The notes under the pieces were generated by a model. The model was not told the origin of the DNA, did not search any database, and saw only the letters and a program-made list of their open reading frames with translations. A stretch of 64,000 bases of DNA. It comes from Actinoplanes sichuanensis (GTDB lineage: Bacteria > Actinomycetota > Actinomycetes > Mycobacteriales > Micromonosporaceae). Made by a program: the position numbers and the translations under genes. Shown here one piece after another: positions 18,004-26,667 of this stretch. Where the stretch lies: NCBI RefSeq assembly GCF_033097365.1, contig NZ_AP028461.1, forward strand, positions 4,712,001 through 4,776,000, read 5' to 3'. Every line of letters starts with the position of its first letter. Position 1 is the stretch's first letter.

Positions 18004-18299
18004 ATGGGCTACAACTTCCACATGACGCGAGCCGCAGACTTCTGGGAGAGCGAGGAGACTCCCATCGACAAAGAAGAGTGGGAACAACTCGCCGACAACA
18101 CGTCAGATCTGGTGCTCGAGGGGCACGTGGGCTGGAGCGACATTGGTCCGCAGCGCGTCTACGCCGTGTCTGGCGAGTCGTTTCTTGGCGGCGGGGTCAG
18201 GTGGAGATCGAGGGCTACTACTCTGACCGCGCTGAACGAATCGCCAACCAGCTCGCCATATCGCTGGGCGGCCGAGTTCAAGGCGACGACGAGGACTGA
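18004..18299 (+). pseudogene. Frameshifted small orphan protein
   Basis: From ATG 18004 the frame reads MGYNFHMTRAADFWESEETP and continues to RVYAVSGESF, then loses sense. The neighbouring frame takes over with SWRRGQVEIEGYYSDRAERI and ends GGRVQGDDED at 18299. Together they match a common bacterial family that starts M.Y.lhiTR.. and ends in ARVQGDD. A single-base indel near 18180-18190, around a GGCGGCGGGG run, joins the two halves. It is a decayed gene or a sequencing error. Confidence 0.7.
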
Positions 18300-18354
18300 A
18301 CCTCTTTGTCCGGGTTGTCGCTCGGCGTCTTGTCATGCCGATGTGAGTGCGTCG

Positions 18355-18981
18355 TCACTGCCGCTCAAGTGCGAGTCGCGCTCCGAATCCGATCATGGCA
18401 ACGCCGGTTGTTCCATCTAAACAGCGGCGGACCTGCCTGCGAGCCAGCACTCTCCGAGCGCGGTGCATCACGGCAGTAAGAGTAAGGAGATACAACAGCG
18501 AGAGGGAGGCGTGGCTCAGCGCGAACAGCGCCAATGCCACCGTGCCGGCGCCGGGGTTCAGGAACTGCGGCAGAACGGCGACGTAGAACACCAGGACCTT
18601 GGGGTTGGTGATGTTCGAAACGAAGCCCTGACGCCATCCGCGCCGAGTGCCCTGGCCACCGCTCGCGCTTGGAACCGCATACCGGCCCTGCCAGGCGGAG
18701 CCCAGCAGCCGTAGTCCCAGGTATAGCAGGTAAGCAGCGCCCACCCACTTGACGATCTGAAACACCGGCTGCGCCCGAACGACCAGGGCGCCAAGCCCCA
18801 GAATCGCCGCAGTGCCCTGAACAGCATTTGACGAAGCGACTCCGGCAGCGCACCACATCCCCCGACGACGACCACCCGACATGGTGTTTCCGACCACCAC
18901 GGCGAAGTCCGGGCCCGGGATTAGCACCACGACGACAGCGAAGGTCAGATAGGCGGCATACGAAGTCCAACTCACCGGCAT
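18355..18981 (-). CDS. LysE/RhtB-family amino-acid exporter
   Basis: A 208-residue polytopic membrane protein. It begins MPVSWTSYAAYLTFAVVVVL and has the family signature IPGPDFAVVVGNTMSGGRRRG in the first loop. Five to six hydrophobic helices follow, including WVGAAYLLYLGLRLL and SNITNPKVLVFYVAVLPQFL. Length is normal. The start at 18981 is preferred to an upstream in-frame ATG at 19026, which would add a polar tail. Members export amino acids such as lysine, threonine or homoserine lactones. The substrate is not predictable here. Confidence 0.85.
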   Translation of the reverse strand: MPVSWTSYAAYLTFAVVVVLIPGPDFAVVVGNTMSGGRRRGMWCAAGVASSNAVQGTAAILGLGALVVRAQPVFQIVKWVGAAYLLYLGLRLLGSAWQGRYAVPSASGGQGTRRGWRQGFVSNITNPKVLVFYVAVLPQFLNPGAGTVALALFALSHASLSLLYLLTLTAVMHRARRVLARRQVRRCLDGTTGVAMIGFGARLALERQ

Positions 18982-19185
18982 CACGCTAACCGTGCCCACG
19001 AACGAAGTCTGGCGAGAAACGGACATCGCATCCCGGCTGATCGGAAACTTACTCTCGTGCCGCAGACAAAGAGCCCTACAACGGGCGGCAGTGGGCGGCA
19101 GTGGGTGCTAACTGGGTTGCCAGGCCTTGATCCTCCGGTCAGCGAACTCGGTCTGACCAGTCGGCCAAAACTGTACTCGCCAAGC

Positions 19186-20023
19186 GGGCGCTGTTGCGTT
19201 GGGCGATCAGGTGTTCTGTTGTCGGCTCGGCCGCGTACTCAGGCAGAGTTGATCAGTGAAGCCTGCAGCCTGTTCGTGTCAGTCGTCTCCTGCGACGTCA
19301 GCGTTCGCCGGCTTCCGGTTTCCGTCCGAGCCGCCGCCGCAGGACGCGCCGCCTGAACGGACAAACCTCAACTCAACAAGCTACGAAACGCCAATAAGAG
19401 ACGAAACCGACCGATAAGCTCAAGCCACCAGGTGGGGACTTTCACCGAGCAGCCCTGGGGACTTCCGCGAAGCCTCATCAACGCGGCCCGGTTCGTCCGG
19501 CACTACCCGGGTGACCGCTGGTTCGTTGACGACACTCATGTGAAGGTCAACGGCGTCTGGCGATACGTGTACCGGGCCATCGACCAGCACGGGGCAGGTC
19601 ATCGACGTGCTGGTGTCCGCCCGGCGGGACGCGGCTCAGCGGTTCTTCACCCGCGTCTTGGCCACGTTGAAGGTGGTGCCGGTCGAGGTGGTGACCGACG
19701 CTGCAGCCGTCTACCCCGCTGTCCTCGCCGACCTGGTCCCGGCCGCGTGGCATCACGTCGAACGGTATGCGAACAACCCGGTCGAGGCCGATCACGGTCG
19801 GCTCGAACACCGGCTCCGGCCGATGCGCGGACTACGGACCGACCGGAGCGCCCAGACCGTCATCGCCGGACACGCCTTCATGCAGAACCTCCGCCGCGGG
19901 CACTACGAGACCGTCACCCCGGCTTCGGTTCGTCGCCGCGTTCACCGAACTCGCGCCGGCGATCTGACTCAGCAGCCAGGCCGGGCCGAACGCGTCTCCC
20001 GATCGAACAACGCAACAGCGCCC
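19186..20023. mobile_element. Decayed IS6-family insertion sequence
   Basis: A perfect 15-bp terminal inverted repeat, GGGCGCTGTTGCGTT at 19186-19200 and its complement at 20009-20023, bounds 838 bp. It resembles the GGCACTGTTGCAAA ends of IS6/IS26 elements, and matching continues imperfectly for about 10 bp further in. No 8-bp target duplication is visible. The only reading frame inside is a broken transposase. The element is inactive on its own. Confidence 0.8.
19432..19967 (+). pseudogene. IS6-family transposase remnant with two frameshifts
   Basis: Three frames together give the DDE core of an IS6 transposase: GDRWFVDDTHVKVNGVWRYV, then IDVLVSARRDAAQRFFTRVL, VVTDAAAVYPAVL, HHVERYANNPVEADHG and the ending RLRFVAAFTELAPAI. 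The first frameshift is an extra G in the GGGG near 19590 (DQHG/QVIDV) and the second is near 19920. The N-terminal helix-turn-helix region is missing or unrecognisable between 19201 and 19431. Confidence 0.82.
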
Positions 20024-20106
20024 GTCAGCGCCGCGGTGGCCGGCAACAGCCGGTTCATTTGTCGGCGATCGTCCGGTGCCCGAGACGTCGGGGTCGACAG
20101 CGCTTC

Positions 20107-20148
20107 GCCTCTGACGGAGCCGGCCAGGATGCCGGCCCCGTCAGAGGC
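20107..20148 (-). terminator. Long stem-loop terminator after the NIDO/SGNH operon
   Basis: GCCTCTGACGG (20107-20117) pairs perfectly with CCGTCAGAGGC (20138-20148), and CCGGC/GCCGG extend the stem inside. It lies 30 bp past the stop codon of the membrane-protein gene at 20178. No U-run is present, as is common in actinomycetes. Confidence 0.7.
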
Positions 20149-20177
20149 GGGTAGGAGCTATCGGAAGGGCCCGCCGG

Positions 20178-20501
20178 TCACAACTGGCTGAAGAAGACGC
20201 CAAAGGTTCCCAGCGCGGACAGGATGGTGACGGGTACGCCCCACCATCGGATGCGCGGGATCAGAAACCACCACGCCCCCATGGGTCCGATCAGCAGAAC
20301 CGCCGCGAGCAGGCCCCAAAAGACGGCGCCGAGTGTGGTACCTCGTTGTCCCGGCCAGGCGTTGACCTCCCAGAGCAGCTGAACGACGGCGCCGGCAGCG
20401 AACAGGGGTCCGAGCAGAGCGAGCATCAGTGCGGTCGTCACCCGCACCGCGGTCAGGATCACTCGGGCGGCCGGGCTCCCGCGGTAGGCCATGGGTGTCA
20501 T
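20178..20501 (-). CDS. Small integral membrane protein
   Basis: A 107-residue protein with three hydrophobic segments (ILTAVRVTTALMLALLGPLF, LGAVFWGLLAAVLLIGPMG, VPVTILSALGTFGVFF). Its ATG overlaps the stop of the large upstream NIDO/SGNH gene by 4 bp (ATGA), so it is co-translated with it. No family is recognised. Its partner being an exported esterase-like protein suggests a membrane accessory role, but this is only inference. Confidence 0.65.
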   Translation of the reverse strand: MTPMAYRGSPAARVILTAVRVTTALMLALLGPLFAAGAVVQLLWEVNAWPGQRGTTLGAVFWGLLAAVLLIGPMGAWWFLIPRIRWWGVPVTILSALGTFGVFFSQL

Positions 20502-23020
20502 TGCATCACCCGAACCTGGTCGGTGCCCACGAACGGAACACCGTCACGCAGTGTTCCGGATAGGGACAGGGCGGTGTCGCCGCTGCGCAGACCCAAGGCG
20601 GGGGTGGACACGTGCAGGAGCTGGTCCGCTCGACCATCACCGTTGACGTCCTGGACGCCGGCCTTCTCGACCGTGGCGGCGGCCGGACCGACGCGTACCG
20701 AGGCGACCTGCACCCGGGTGGCGTCGAAGTCCTCGGTCGACAGGATCGCGATGGGGGTGACGCCCTTGCTCTTGAGGTTGATGGGGTTGTCGGCCGAGCC
20801 CGGCTTGACATCGATGGCCACGGCCACCGCGGTCCGGGAGGTGAACGAGCTCGCCGCGTCGTTATCGGTGATCACCAGGGTGGCTTTGAACCGCTGGCCG
20901 GCCGGCAGTGTGGTGCCGGCCTTGGCGCCGTGAAGTACCCGCTCGGTCCCGTCAGCCAGTCGCACATACCAGTCATAGGAGGTGATGGTGCCGTCCGAAT
21001 CGGTGGACTTCGAGGCGTCGAGCTTAAGCACGGTTCCGTCGACGCTCATGTCGAACGCTCCGACGGGGGCCTGGTTCGGGGCCTCGGTCTGGGTCACGCG
21101 CAGCTTGGCCTCCTCGCCCTGCGGATCGACGTCTGCGCCGTTCATCGACACCTGCCAGGTGCCCAGTTCCGGGTGCGGGACGGTCAATTGATCCCAGGTG
21201 GGACCGTGGGTGTTGGTCGCGCCATCGGGCTGTGCCGTCCGGTCGTAGGTCTTGCCGGAAGGCGACTTGAGCGTCAGTTGGATGTCGCTGCCCGGCCACT
21301 CGATACCGACGTTGACGGCGTCCTGCGGCGAGTTCACGTTGAAGCTGGTGGTAGCGGTCTCAAACGGCATGACCATGAAGTGAGGGCGGTCGTCGCTGGT
21401 CAGTTCCTTGAGGATCGCCTGGGCGATGGCAGCGTGGCCGGGTGGGGTGGGGTGAACCTTCCCGGGCTCGGTGACGCCGTAGAACCATTCGTTGGCGCTA
21501 CAGAACTCATGGCCGGCGAAGTAGGGGTTCGGGTCCACGTAGCGGAACCCGTTGAGTTCGGCATTGCGTTTGATGATGGCGTTGAGTTCGAGGGTCTTCT
21601 CGTGGATCCATCGTTGGTCGGCCTTCTCGATCAACTGGCAGCTCCAGTCAGTGCCGTCCTTGGTGAAGAAGGTCGGGTAGCCGATGACGACACGTTCGGC
21701 GTACGGTGCCCTGGCACGAGCGCCGCTGAAGACGGTGGGATAGGGGACGACCTTCTGCAGCTTCCGGTCACCGTTGTCGCCGCCACCGTCGAGGCGGGTG
21801 AACGCCGCGGCCAAGGGCTTGGTGACCTTGTCATCTTCGTAGCAGTCGTTCCACGGCTGTAGTTCCATACCCAGTGCGCACTCTTCGTAGATGGTCGCGA
21901 AGCCGGAGTCGTTGCCGCCGATGGTGAAGGTGACCAGACGAGTGCTGTTGTCGAGGTGCGTCAACTGCGGCTTCTCGTTCCAGACCCCTTCGTCGTCCTC
22001 GTGGAGGTCTTCGTCGTAAGCGCGGGGGGTGTAGAAGTCCTGGGTCACGCCGCCTTGGCAAGCGTTGAAGTCCAGGTCCAATCCGAGTTTCTTCGCCACG
22101 ATGTGGCTGTAGGCCAACGTCGAGCGCTGACAGTCGTTGTCGCCGCCCCAGGTGTCGGGGTGAGTGCCGGTAGCGTAGCTGCCCATACCGAAGCCGGAGG
22201 AGTACGAGTCGCCGAGGGCCACATAGCGGGTCAGCGGAGCGGCCCCGCCACGGATCCGAAAGACATGCCGACCCGGTTGTCTGCTCTCGGTGCTGTTGTT
22301 GGCGAGACCAGTCGCGGCGGAGTCGAGGAAGGCACCGTTGACTCCGGAGCCGGGCATTTCGAAGAAGGTGCCGGGCTGGCCGGAGCCGGAAGAGAATCCC
22401 GCACGGGCGGAGCTGCCACCCAGGCCTCCGCGGCCGCCGCTCGCGTCGCCGGTCTCCCATTGGACTTGGTCGTAGTTGAACACGATGTCCAGATCGCCGC
22501 TGTTGCCGTGCTCCACCAGCAGCAACTGGAAGGTGTTGGTCTTGTCGCTGTGGTAGTTGTAGTAGCCCACGGACTTCCAGCTGACGCAGACCGCGCGGCG
22601 CCCCTCGTAGACCGTGTTGCCCCAGCCGTAGCCGACGATCCCACTGCCTCCCCCGACGCGGGTGTCCACGTCAGCGAAGAACGGTGCGATGATCGGCGTA
22701 CGGGTGCCGGTCAACCCGAACGGGGTGTACGCACTCAGCGGCGCGTCGAAGGTGACGTTGCCGTTGTTGTTGACGTACATCCGCTCATACGTCGCACCGT
22801 AGAAGTTGACCTTGAACGGCAGCAGTACTGCGGAAGTGGAGTTGTCGTCGTTGGCGGGCAACCAGTTCGCCATGCAGTTGCTCGAGTCGATGACCGCGCC
22901 AGAGGTTGCCGCCTGCGCCGCCGCCGGCGGGAGGAAGCCCGCCGCCAACGTGGTGATCCCCAGAGCCGCGATAGCGTTCGCCCCTCGACGTACCCAAGCC
23001 CGCCGTATGGCAGTAAACAT
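20498..23020 (-). CDS. Secreted NIDO-SGNH hydrolase-PKD multidomain protein
   Basis: An exported protein of about 840 residues. A signal peptide (to about residue 38, ending AAAQAA) is followed by a nidogen-like NIDO domain (VNFYGATYERMYVNNNGNVTF, IIAPFFADVDT, AGFSSGSG). Next is an SGNH/GDSL hydrolase with all blocks visible: YVALGDSYSSGFG (Ser), the TIGGNDSGF Gly/Asn pair and VHPTPPGHAAIA (Asp/His region). A proprotein-type beta domain and a PKD domain (LDASKSTDSDGTITSYDWYV) precede a C-terminal DVNGDGRAD segment. It is probably an esterase or lipase acting on extracellular polymers. Start at 23020 puts the signal peptide at the N-terminus. Confidence 0.85.
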   Translation of the reverse strand: MFTAIRRAWVRRGANAIAALGITTLAAGFLPPAAAQAATSGAVIDSSNCMANWLPANDDNSTSAVLLPFKVNFYGATYERMYVNNNGNVTFDAPLSAYTPFGLTGTRTPIIAPFFADVDTRVGGGSGIVGYGWGNTVYEGRRAVCVSWKSVGYYNYHSDKTNTFQLLLVEHGNSGDLDIVFNYDQVQWETGDASGGRGGLGGSSARAGFSSGSGQPGTFFEMPGSGVNGAFLDSAATGLANNSTESRQPGRHVFRIRGGAAPLTRYVALGDSYSSGFGMGSYATGTHPDTWGGDNDCQRSTLAYSHIVAKKLGLDLDFNACQGGVTQDFYTPRAYDEDLHEDDEGVWNEKPQLTHLDNSTRLVTFTIGGNDSGFATIYEECALGMELQPWNDCYEDDKVTKPLAAAFTRLDGGGDNGDRKLQKVVPYPTVFSGARARAPYAERVVIGYPTFFTKDGTDWSCQLIEKADQRWIHEKTLELNAIIKRNAELNGFRYVDPNPYFAGHEFCSANEWFYGVTEPGKVHPTPPGHAAIAQAILKELTSDDRPHFMVMPFETATTSFNVNSPQDAVNVGIEWPGSDIQLTLKSPSGKTYDRTAQPDGATNTHGPTWDQLTVPHPELGTWQVSMNGADVDPQGEEAKLRVTQTEAPNQAPVGAFDMSVDGTVLKLDASKSTDSDGTITSYDWYVRLADGTERVLHGAKAGTTLPAGQRFKATLVITDNDAASSFTSRTAVAVAIDVKPGSADNPINLKSKGVTPIAILSTEDFDATRVQVASVRVGPAAATVEKAGVQDVNGDGRADQLLHVSTPALGLRSGDTALSLSGTLRDGVPFVGTDQVRVMQ

Positions 23021-23335
23021 TGACCGTCCCGCCTGTTCGATGACAAGAACCTCATGGCGCCGCAACACCTCGGATGGCCGCGGCGGAAGAGGTCATCGGC
23101 GGGCACGGCGTCTTGCCAGGGGACTTGACTCAAACTTGACACTCCGCTGAATCGAGACCACAGCGCCGGGACAGGCAAGGACTGGTCGACTGAGGTGGTG
23201 AGGTGTGGGACAAGACGCCGACCGGACTCCCGGGCAGGCGTCACCCGTACCACCGCGGCAGCCGATGCCTGCGGCATCAACGGCAAGCCGGCCCCGGACC
23301 GCAGCGGCCGCACCCGAAGGCGTGCTTGTCCCGCT

Positions 23336-23546
23336 CGGTCCGGCTACGGGTGAACCGAGGCGGTCAGCTCATGTCGATGGCGTACGCCTCCTCGCGTACG
23401 TCCGGGTCCGGGTGCCGCCGCAGACCGGTCAGCAACTCGCGCCACGGCTGCTTCCAGCCGAAACCGGCGCCGTGCCGGACCACCGCCACCGCGAACAGCC
23501 CTCCGGCGAGGTCGCCACGGCCGGCCAGCGCCCTGACGGTGCCGGC
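23336..23546 (-). repeat. 211-bp direct repeat, right copy (partner at 10199-10409)
   Basis: This copy contains the genuine 3' end of the HEAT-repeat gene plus 28 bp beyond its stop. Left of 23336 the sequence shows no similarity to the region left of 10199. The 295 bp between this gene's stop and the start of the SGNH gene hold no other gene. Confidence 0.85.
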
Positions 23547-26500
23547 CAGCAGCATCGGGTCGGGCCAGTCGCGCAGGCCTCGCAGGCGGGCACCGACGTG
23601 TTCGGCGGTGCGTACGGCCAGGACGGGCCGGCCCGCACACCGGTCGGCGATCTCGTCCAGGTTGTCCAGCCGGCCGAGGTCGACCAGCATGCCGATGGCC
23701 GTACCGGAGAAAGGGGCTTGATCGGCGAGCCATCGCGCCGCCGCGACCAGCGCGGTCCGGTCGGCATCGACCGGCCGACTCCCGGACCGGACGACCGTAC
23801 CCCGCGCCAGCAGGTTGATGCGTCGCCGCGCCGGTCGGTCCGAGACCGGGTCGCCGAGATGATCGTCGGCCGCGTCGCGGTCGACGAGCCGCTCCAGCGC
23901 GGTACGAAGTGTCGCGTCGCCGCCGGCCTTGAGGAGGGCGGCGACCTCGATGTGCACCATCGTCTCGCCGAGGTCGGTGAGCCGCTCGACGACCATCGCG
24001 GTGACCTCGTCGAGCCACGGTGACCATTCCCCGAGCCGGTTGAACGCGGAGCGTCGGATCTCCCGGTCGGGCGCCTGGCACGCTTCGACGACGAGGCCGC
24101 CGTAGCGTCGGCGGTGCCGTTCCGGGATCGTGTACGGGTAGGCGCTCAGGACCGCGCGGCGTTCTTCGCGGCTCCCGCCGACGGCGGTCTGCAGGATGCG
24201 CCAGCTGGTCTCGGAGCTCAGACGTCGCCGGGCGGCGGAGACGATCGCGGTGCGCAGATCGCGGTGCGCGTCCGGGTTCGTGTAGGCGTCGAGCAGCGAG
24301 GCCATCACGCCGGGCGGCCCGTAGTGGGCCAGGAGCCGGGCCGCCTCCTTGCGGCTGGTGACCTTCACGGGACCGGTGATCACCGGACCGAGCAGTTCGG
24401 GTAGCCGGGACGGTGGGGTGTGCCGGACGGCGCGGCCGGCCGCGTACAGCGCGACTCGTGCCCGGTCGCCGTCGGCGTACGACAGCAGCACCGCCAGTGT
24501 CTCGTCCGGTCGGTCGGTCCAGACCAGTGCACCCAGTGCCGCCTCCGCGATCGGCACCTCGGGGGCGTCGATGTGGCGTAGCACCAGTTCACGGCCCGCG
24601 ACCGGCACTGCGGCTGCGGCCCGGATCGCCGCCGCCCGCTGCCATACCGGCTGCTGGGTGTCGGCGAGGATCAGCTCCTGCAGCTCCACGAACCGAGCCT
24701 GCTGGCGGGGCAGCCAACGTTCGACATGCGGCGCCCGGGCGGGCACCCACCGCGTCCCCGCCTCCACGAACCGTCCGCGCGGGGGGCGGCTCAGCACCCG
24801 GTCCAGCAGATCGGTCCGGGAGGCGCAGACGATCTCCCACACCTCGTGGATCGTCACCGCCGTCGGATCGGTCTGCAGCACCTCGGCGACCCGCTGCGAA
24901 CGGGTCCGCGGGTCGTCGAGCCACAACCGGACGGCGGTGCGGGCCACCGACGCCAGCGTGCGGGGGCCGATCGCCCGCCGCAGCAGATCCTGCAGGTACG
25001 GCAGCCGCCGGGCCCGCCGGCCCAACGCATGGGTCAGCGCGAACAGCGGACCGTAGTGGCCGCGGCCGATGCCCGCCTCGACCCAGCCACGCAGCCGTTC
25101 GAAGACCATCGTCTCCTGTCCGCGGCGCAGGACCGTGTCGAAGCGGCGCAGCACCGGCGCCTGCGCGCCGGTGCTCACCAGGTCGATGGTCAGCAGCGCC
25201 CATTCGCACAGCTGCGGTACGGCGACATGGTGCTGCAGGACATCGGCGGCGAGGCCGCTCAACGCACTGGTGGTGGCCGTGGACGCGTCCCGGGCGTCGA
25301 CGGCGTCGGTGGTCAGCCGCGTGAGCCCGGCCGCCGTGTCCGCGGTGAGCAGCGGCGCCACCCCGGCCAGCGCGGTGAGCGCGGAGGCACGGACCGGATC
25401 CTGCTCGTTGCGCAGCCGACCCAGCCGCACGATCACCTCCGCGACCGCCTGCCGGTCGCGGGACCGGCGCGCGGCCTCCACCAGCAGCGCATAGCCGCGC
25501 GCCCGTTCGTCGGCGTCACCCGAACGCAGTGCGACATCCAGCGCCGCGGACGCGTCCGGCCAGGCCAGGTAGGCGCTCCATTCCCGCACCTGGGCTTCGC
25601 GTTCCCGGATCTTCGCCAGGCCCAGCACGCGGGTCGCCTCACGGATCCGGACCGTGGCCGGTAGCACCTGCATGATCTCCGCGGCCGGAATCAGCGATGC
25701 CGTGTCGACCTCGGCCAAGGCCCGGTCGTACAGTTCCGCACGCCGGGCCGGGGCCACCGTGGCGAGCAGGCCCGCCAGCGCCCGGCTGTGTTCGCGGTAC
25801 CGGGCGGCCAGTTCCGCGAGGTCGTCGGTGGGCAACGCCGCGAGGCGGCGCAGCAGAGCCTTCGGCAACACGGTGCGCTGCAGCCAGGCGGTACGGTCGC
25901 GGGCGGTGAGCAGGCGCACCACCCGACTCGCGTCGTGGGCGGCCAGGACGCCGTACGCGACGAGCGGGCCGGGCAGCGACTCCCGCGGCGCATACCGTTC
26001 GAGCAGGTCGAGCACCTGTGCCGGGTCACACCGCAGCACCGCGCCGGCGGCCTCGGCCCAGATCCGGCCGCGCCGCTCGGCGGGCGCCTCGGCCAGCCGC
26101 TCACGGACCCGGTCCAGCAGCGGGCCGGGGTGCCATCGGACGAGCCGCTCAAGGTGCAGCGCGTGTTCGAGGTCGGGCAGCAGTGCCCGTACCGTGTCGG
26201 CGCCGCAGGCGGGCAGCAGCGCGGCGGCCTCGTCATCGCCGAACTCGGCCCGCACCACGGTGATCAGCGCGTCGGCGACGTCCGGTGTGTGCCGCCGGCG
26301 CAGGGCCCGATAGATCCGCCGCCGCTCGGTCGCCGGCCGATCCGCGTGATCACCGGGTAGGGATCCGGTGCGCACGGCGGCGGTGAGAGCGGCCCCTCGG
26401 ATCGACGGCTGCGGGTCGCGGGCCGCGGCGGCGACGGCCTCGGCGTCACCGGCCACCATCGCGGCGACCAGAGCGAGATGCCGCTCGTAGGGGCCCTGCC

Positions 26501-26636
26501 CGCGCAGTTCGGCGCAGACCTGCGCGCGCTCCGGCGCGGTACGGGCCCACTCGTTGAGCCGTTTCATCCGCTGGCGATACGACAACGGATCCAGCGACGT
26601 CAGCAGGGTACGGGTGGCGGTGAGCACGGCGTACAT
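23364..26636 (-). CDS. Large HEAT/ARM-type repeat protein
   Basis: A protein of about 1,090 residues built almost entirely of paired amphipathic helices with the Ala/Leu/Arg bias of HEAT repeats (for example DPVRASALTALAGVAPLL, PDREIRRSAFNRLGEW, HPDPDVREEAYAIDMS). No catalytic motif was found. Such proteins are scaffolds. I start at the ATG 26636 (MYAVLTATRTLLTSLDP) because an upstream in-frame ATG at 26798 would run into the MFS gene. It follows that gene by 31 bp on the same strand. Its 3' end is the site of the island-bounding repeat. Confidence 0.78.
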   Translation of the reverse strand: MYAVLTATRTLLTSLDPLSYRQRMKRLNEWARTAPERAQVCAELRGQGPYERHLALVAAMVAGDAEAVAAAARDPQPSIRGAALTAAVRTGSLPGDHADRPATERRRIYRALRRRHTPDVADALITVVRAEFGDDEAAALLPACGADTVRALLPDLEHALHLERLVRWHPGPLLDRVRERLAEAPAERRGRIWAEAAGAVLRCDPAQVLDLLERYAPRESLPGPLVAYGVLAAHDASRVVRLLTARDRTAWLQRTVLPKALLRRLAALPTDDLAELAARYREHSRALAGLLATVAPARRAELYDRALAEVDTASLIPAAEIMQVLPATVRIREATRVLGLAKIREREAQVREWSAYLAWPDASAALDVALRSGDADERARGYALLVEAARRSRDRQAVAEVIVRLGRLRNEQDPVRASALTALAGVAPLLTADTAAGLTRLTTDAVDARDASTATTSALSGLAADVLQHHVAVPQLCEWALLTIDLVSTGAQAPVLRRFDTVLRRGQETMVFERLRGWVEAGIGRGHYGPLFALTHALGRRARRLPYLQDLLRRAIGPRTLASVARTAVRLWLDDPRTRSQRVAEVLQTDPTAVTIHEVWEIVCASRTDLLDRVLSRPPRGRFVEAGTRWVPARAPHVERWLPRQQARFVELQELILADTQQPVWQRAAAIRAAAAVPVAGRELVLRHIDAPEVPIAEAALGALVWTDRPDETLAVLLSYADGDRARVALYAAGRAVRHTPPSRLPELLGPVITGPVKVTSRKEAARLLAHYGPPGVMASLLDAYTNPDAHRDLRTAIVSAARRRLSSETSWRILQTAVGGSREERRAVLSAYPYTIPERHRRRYGGLVVEACQAPDREIRRSAFNRLGEWSPWLDEVTAMVVERLTDLGETMVHIEVAALLKAGGDATLRTALERLVDRDAADDHLGDPVSDRPARRRINLLARGTVVRSGSRPVDADRTALVAAARWLADQAPFSGTAIGMLVDLGRLDNLDEIADRCAGRPVLAVRTAEHVGARLRGLRDWPDPMLLAGTVRALAGRGDLAGGLFAVAVVRHGAGFGWKQPWRELLTGLRRHPDPDVREEAYAIDMS

Positions 26637-26667
26637 TGTGCCCACGAACCCACCGCGACGAGATCGA

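Noticed and set aside
23069..23335. Possible integrase or gene at the right island end
   Set aside because: No frame with protein-like content. Nothing resembling a recombinase.
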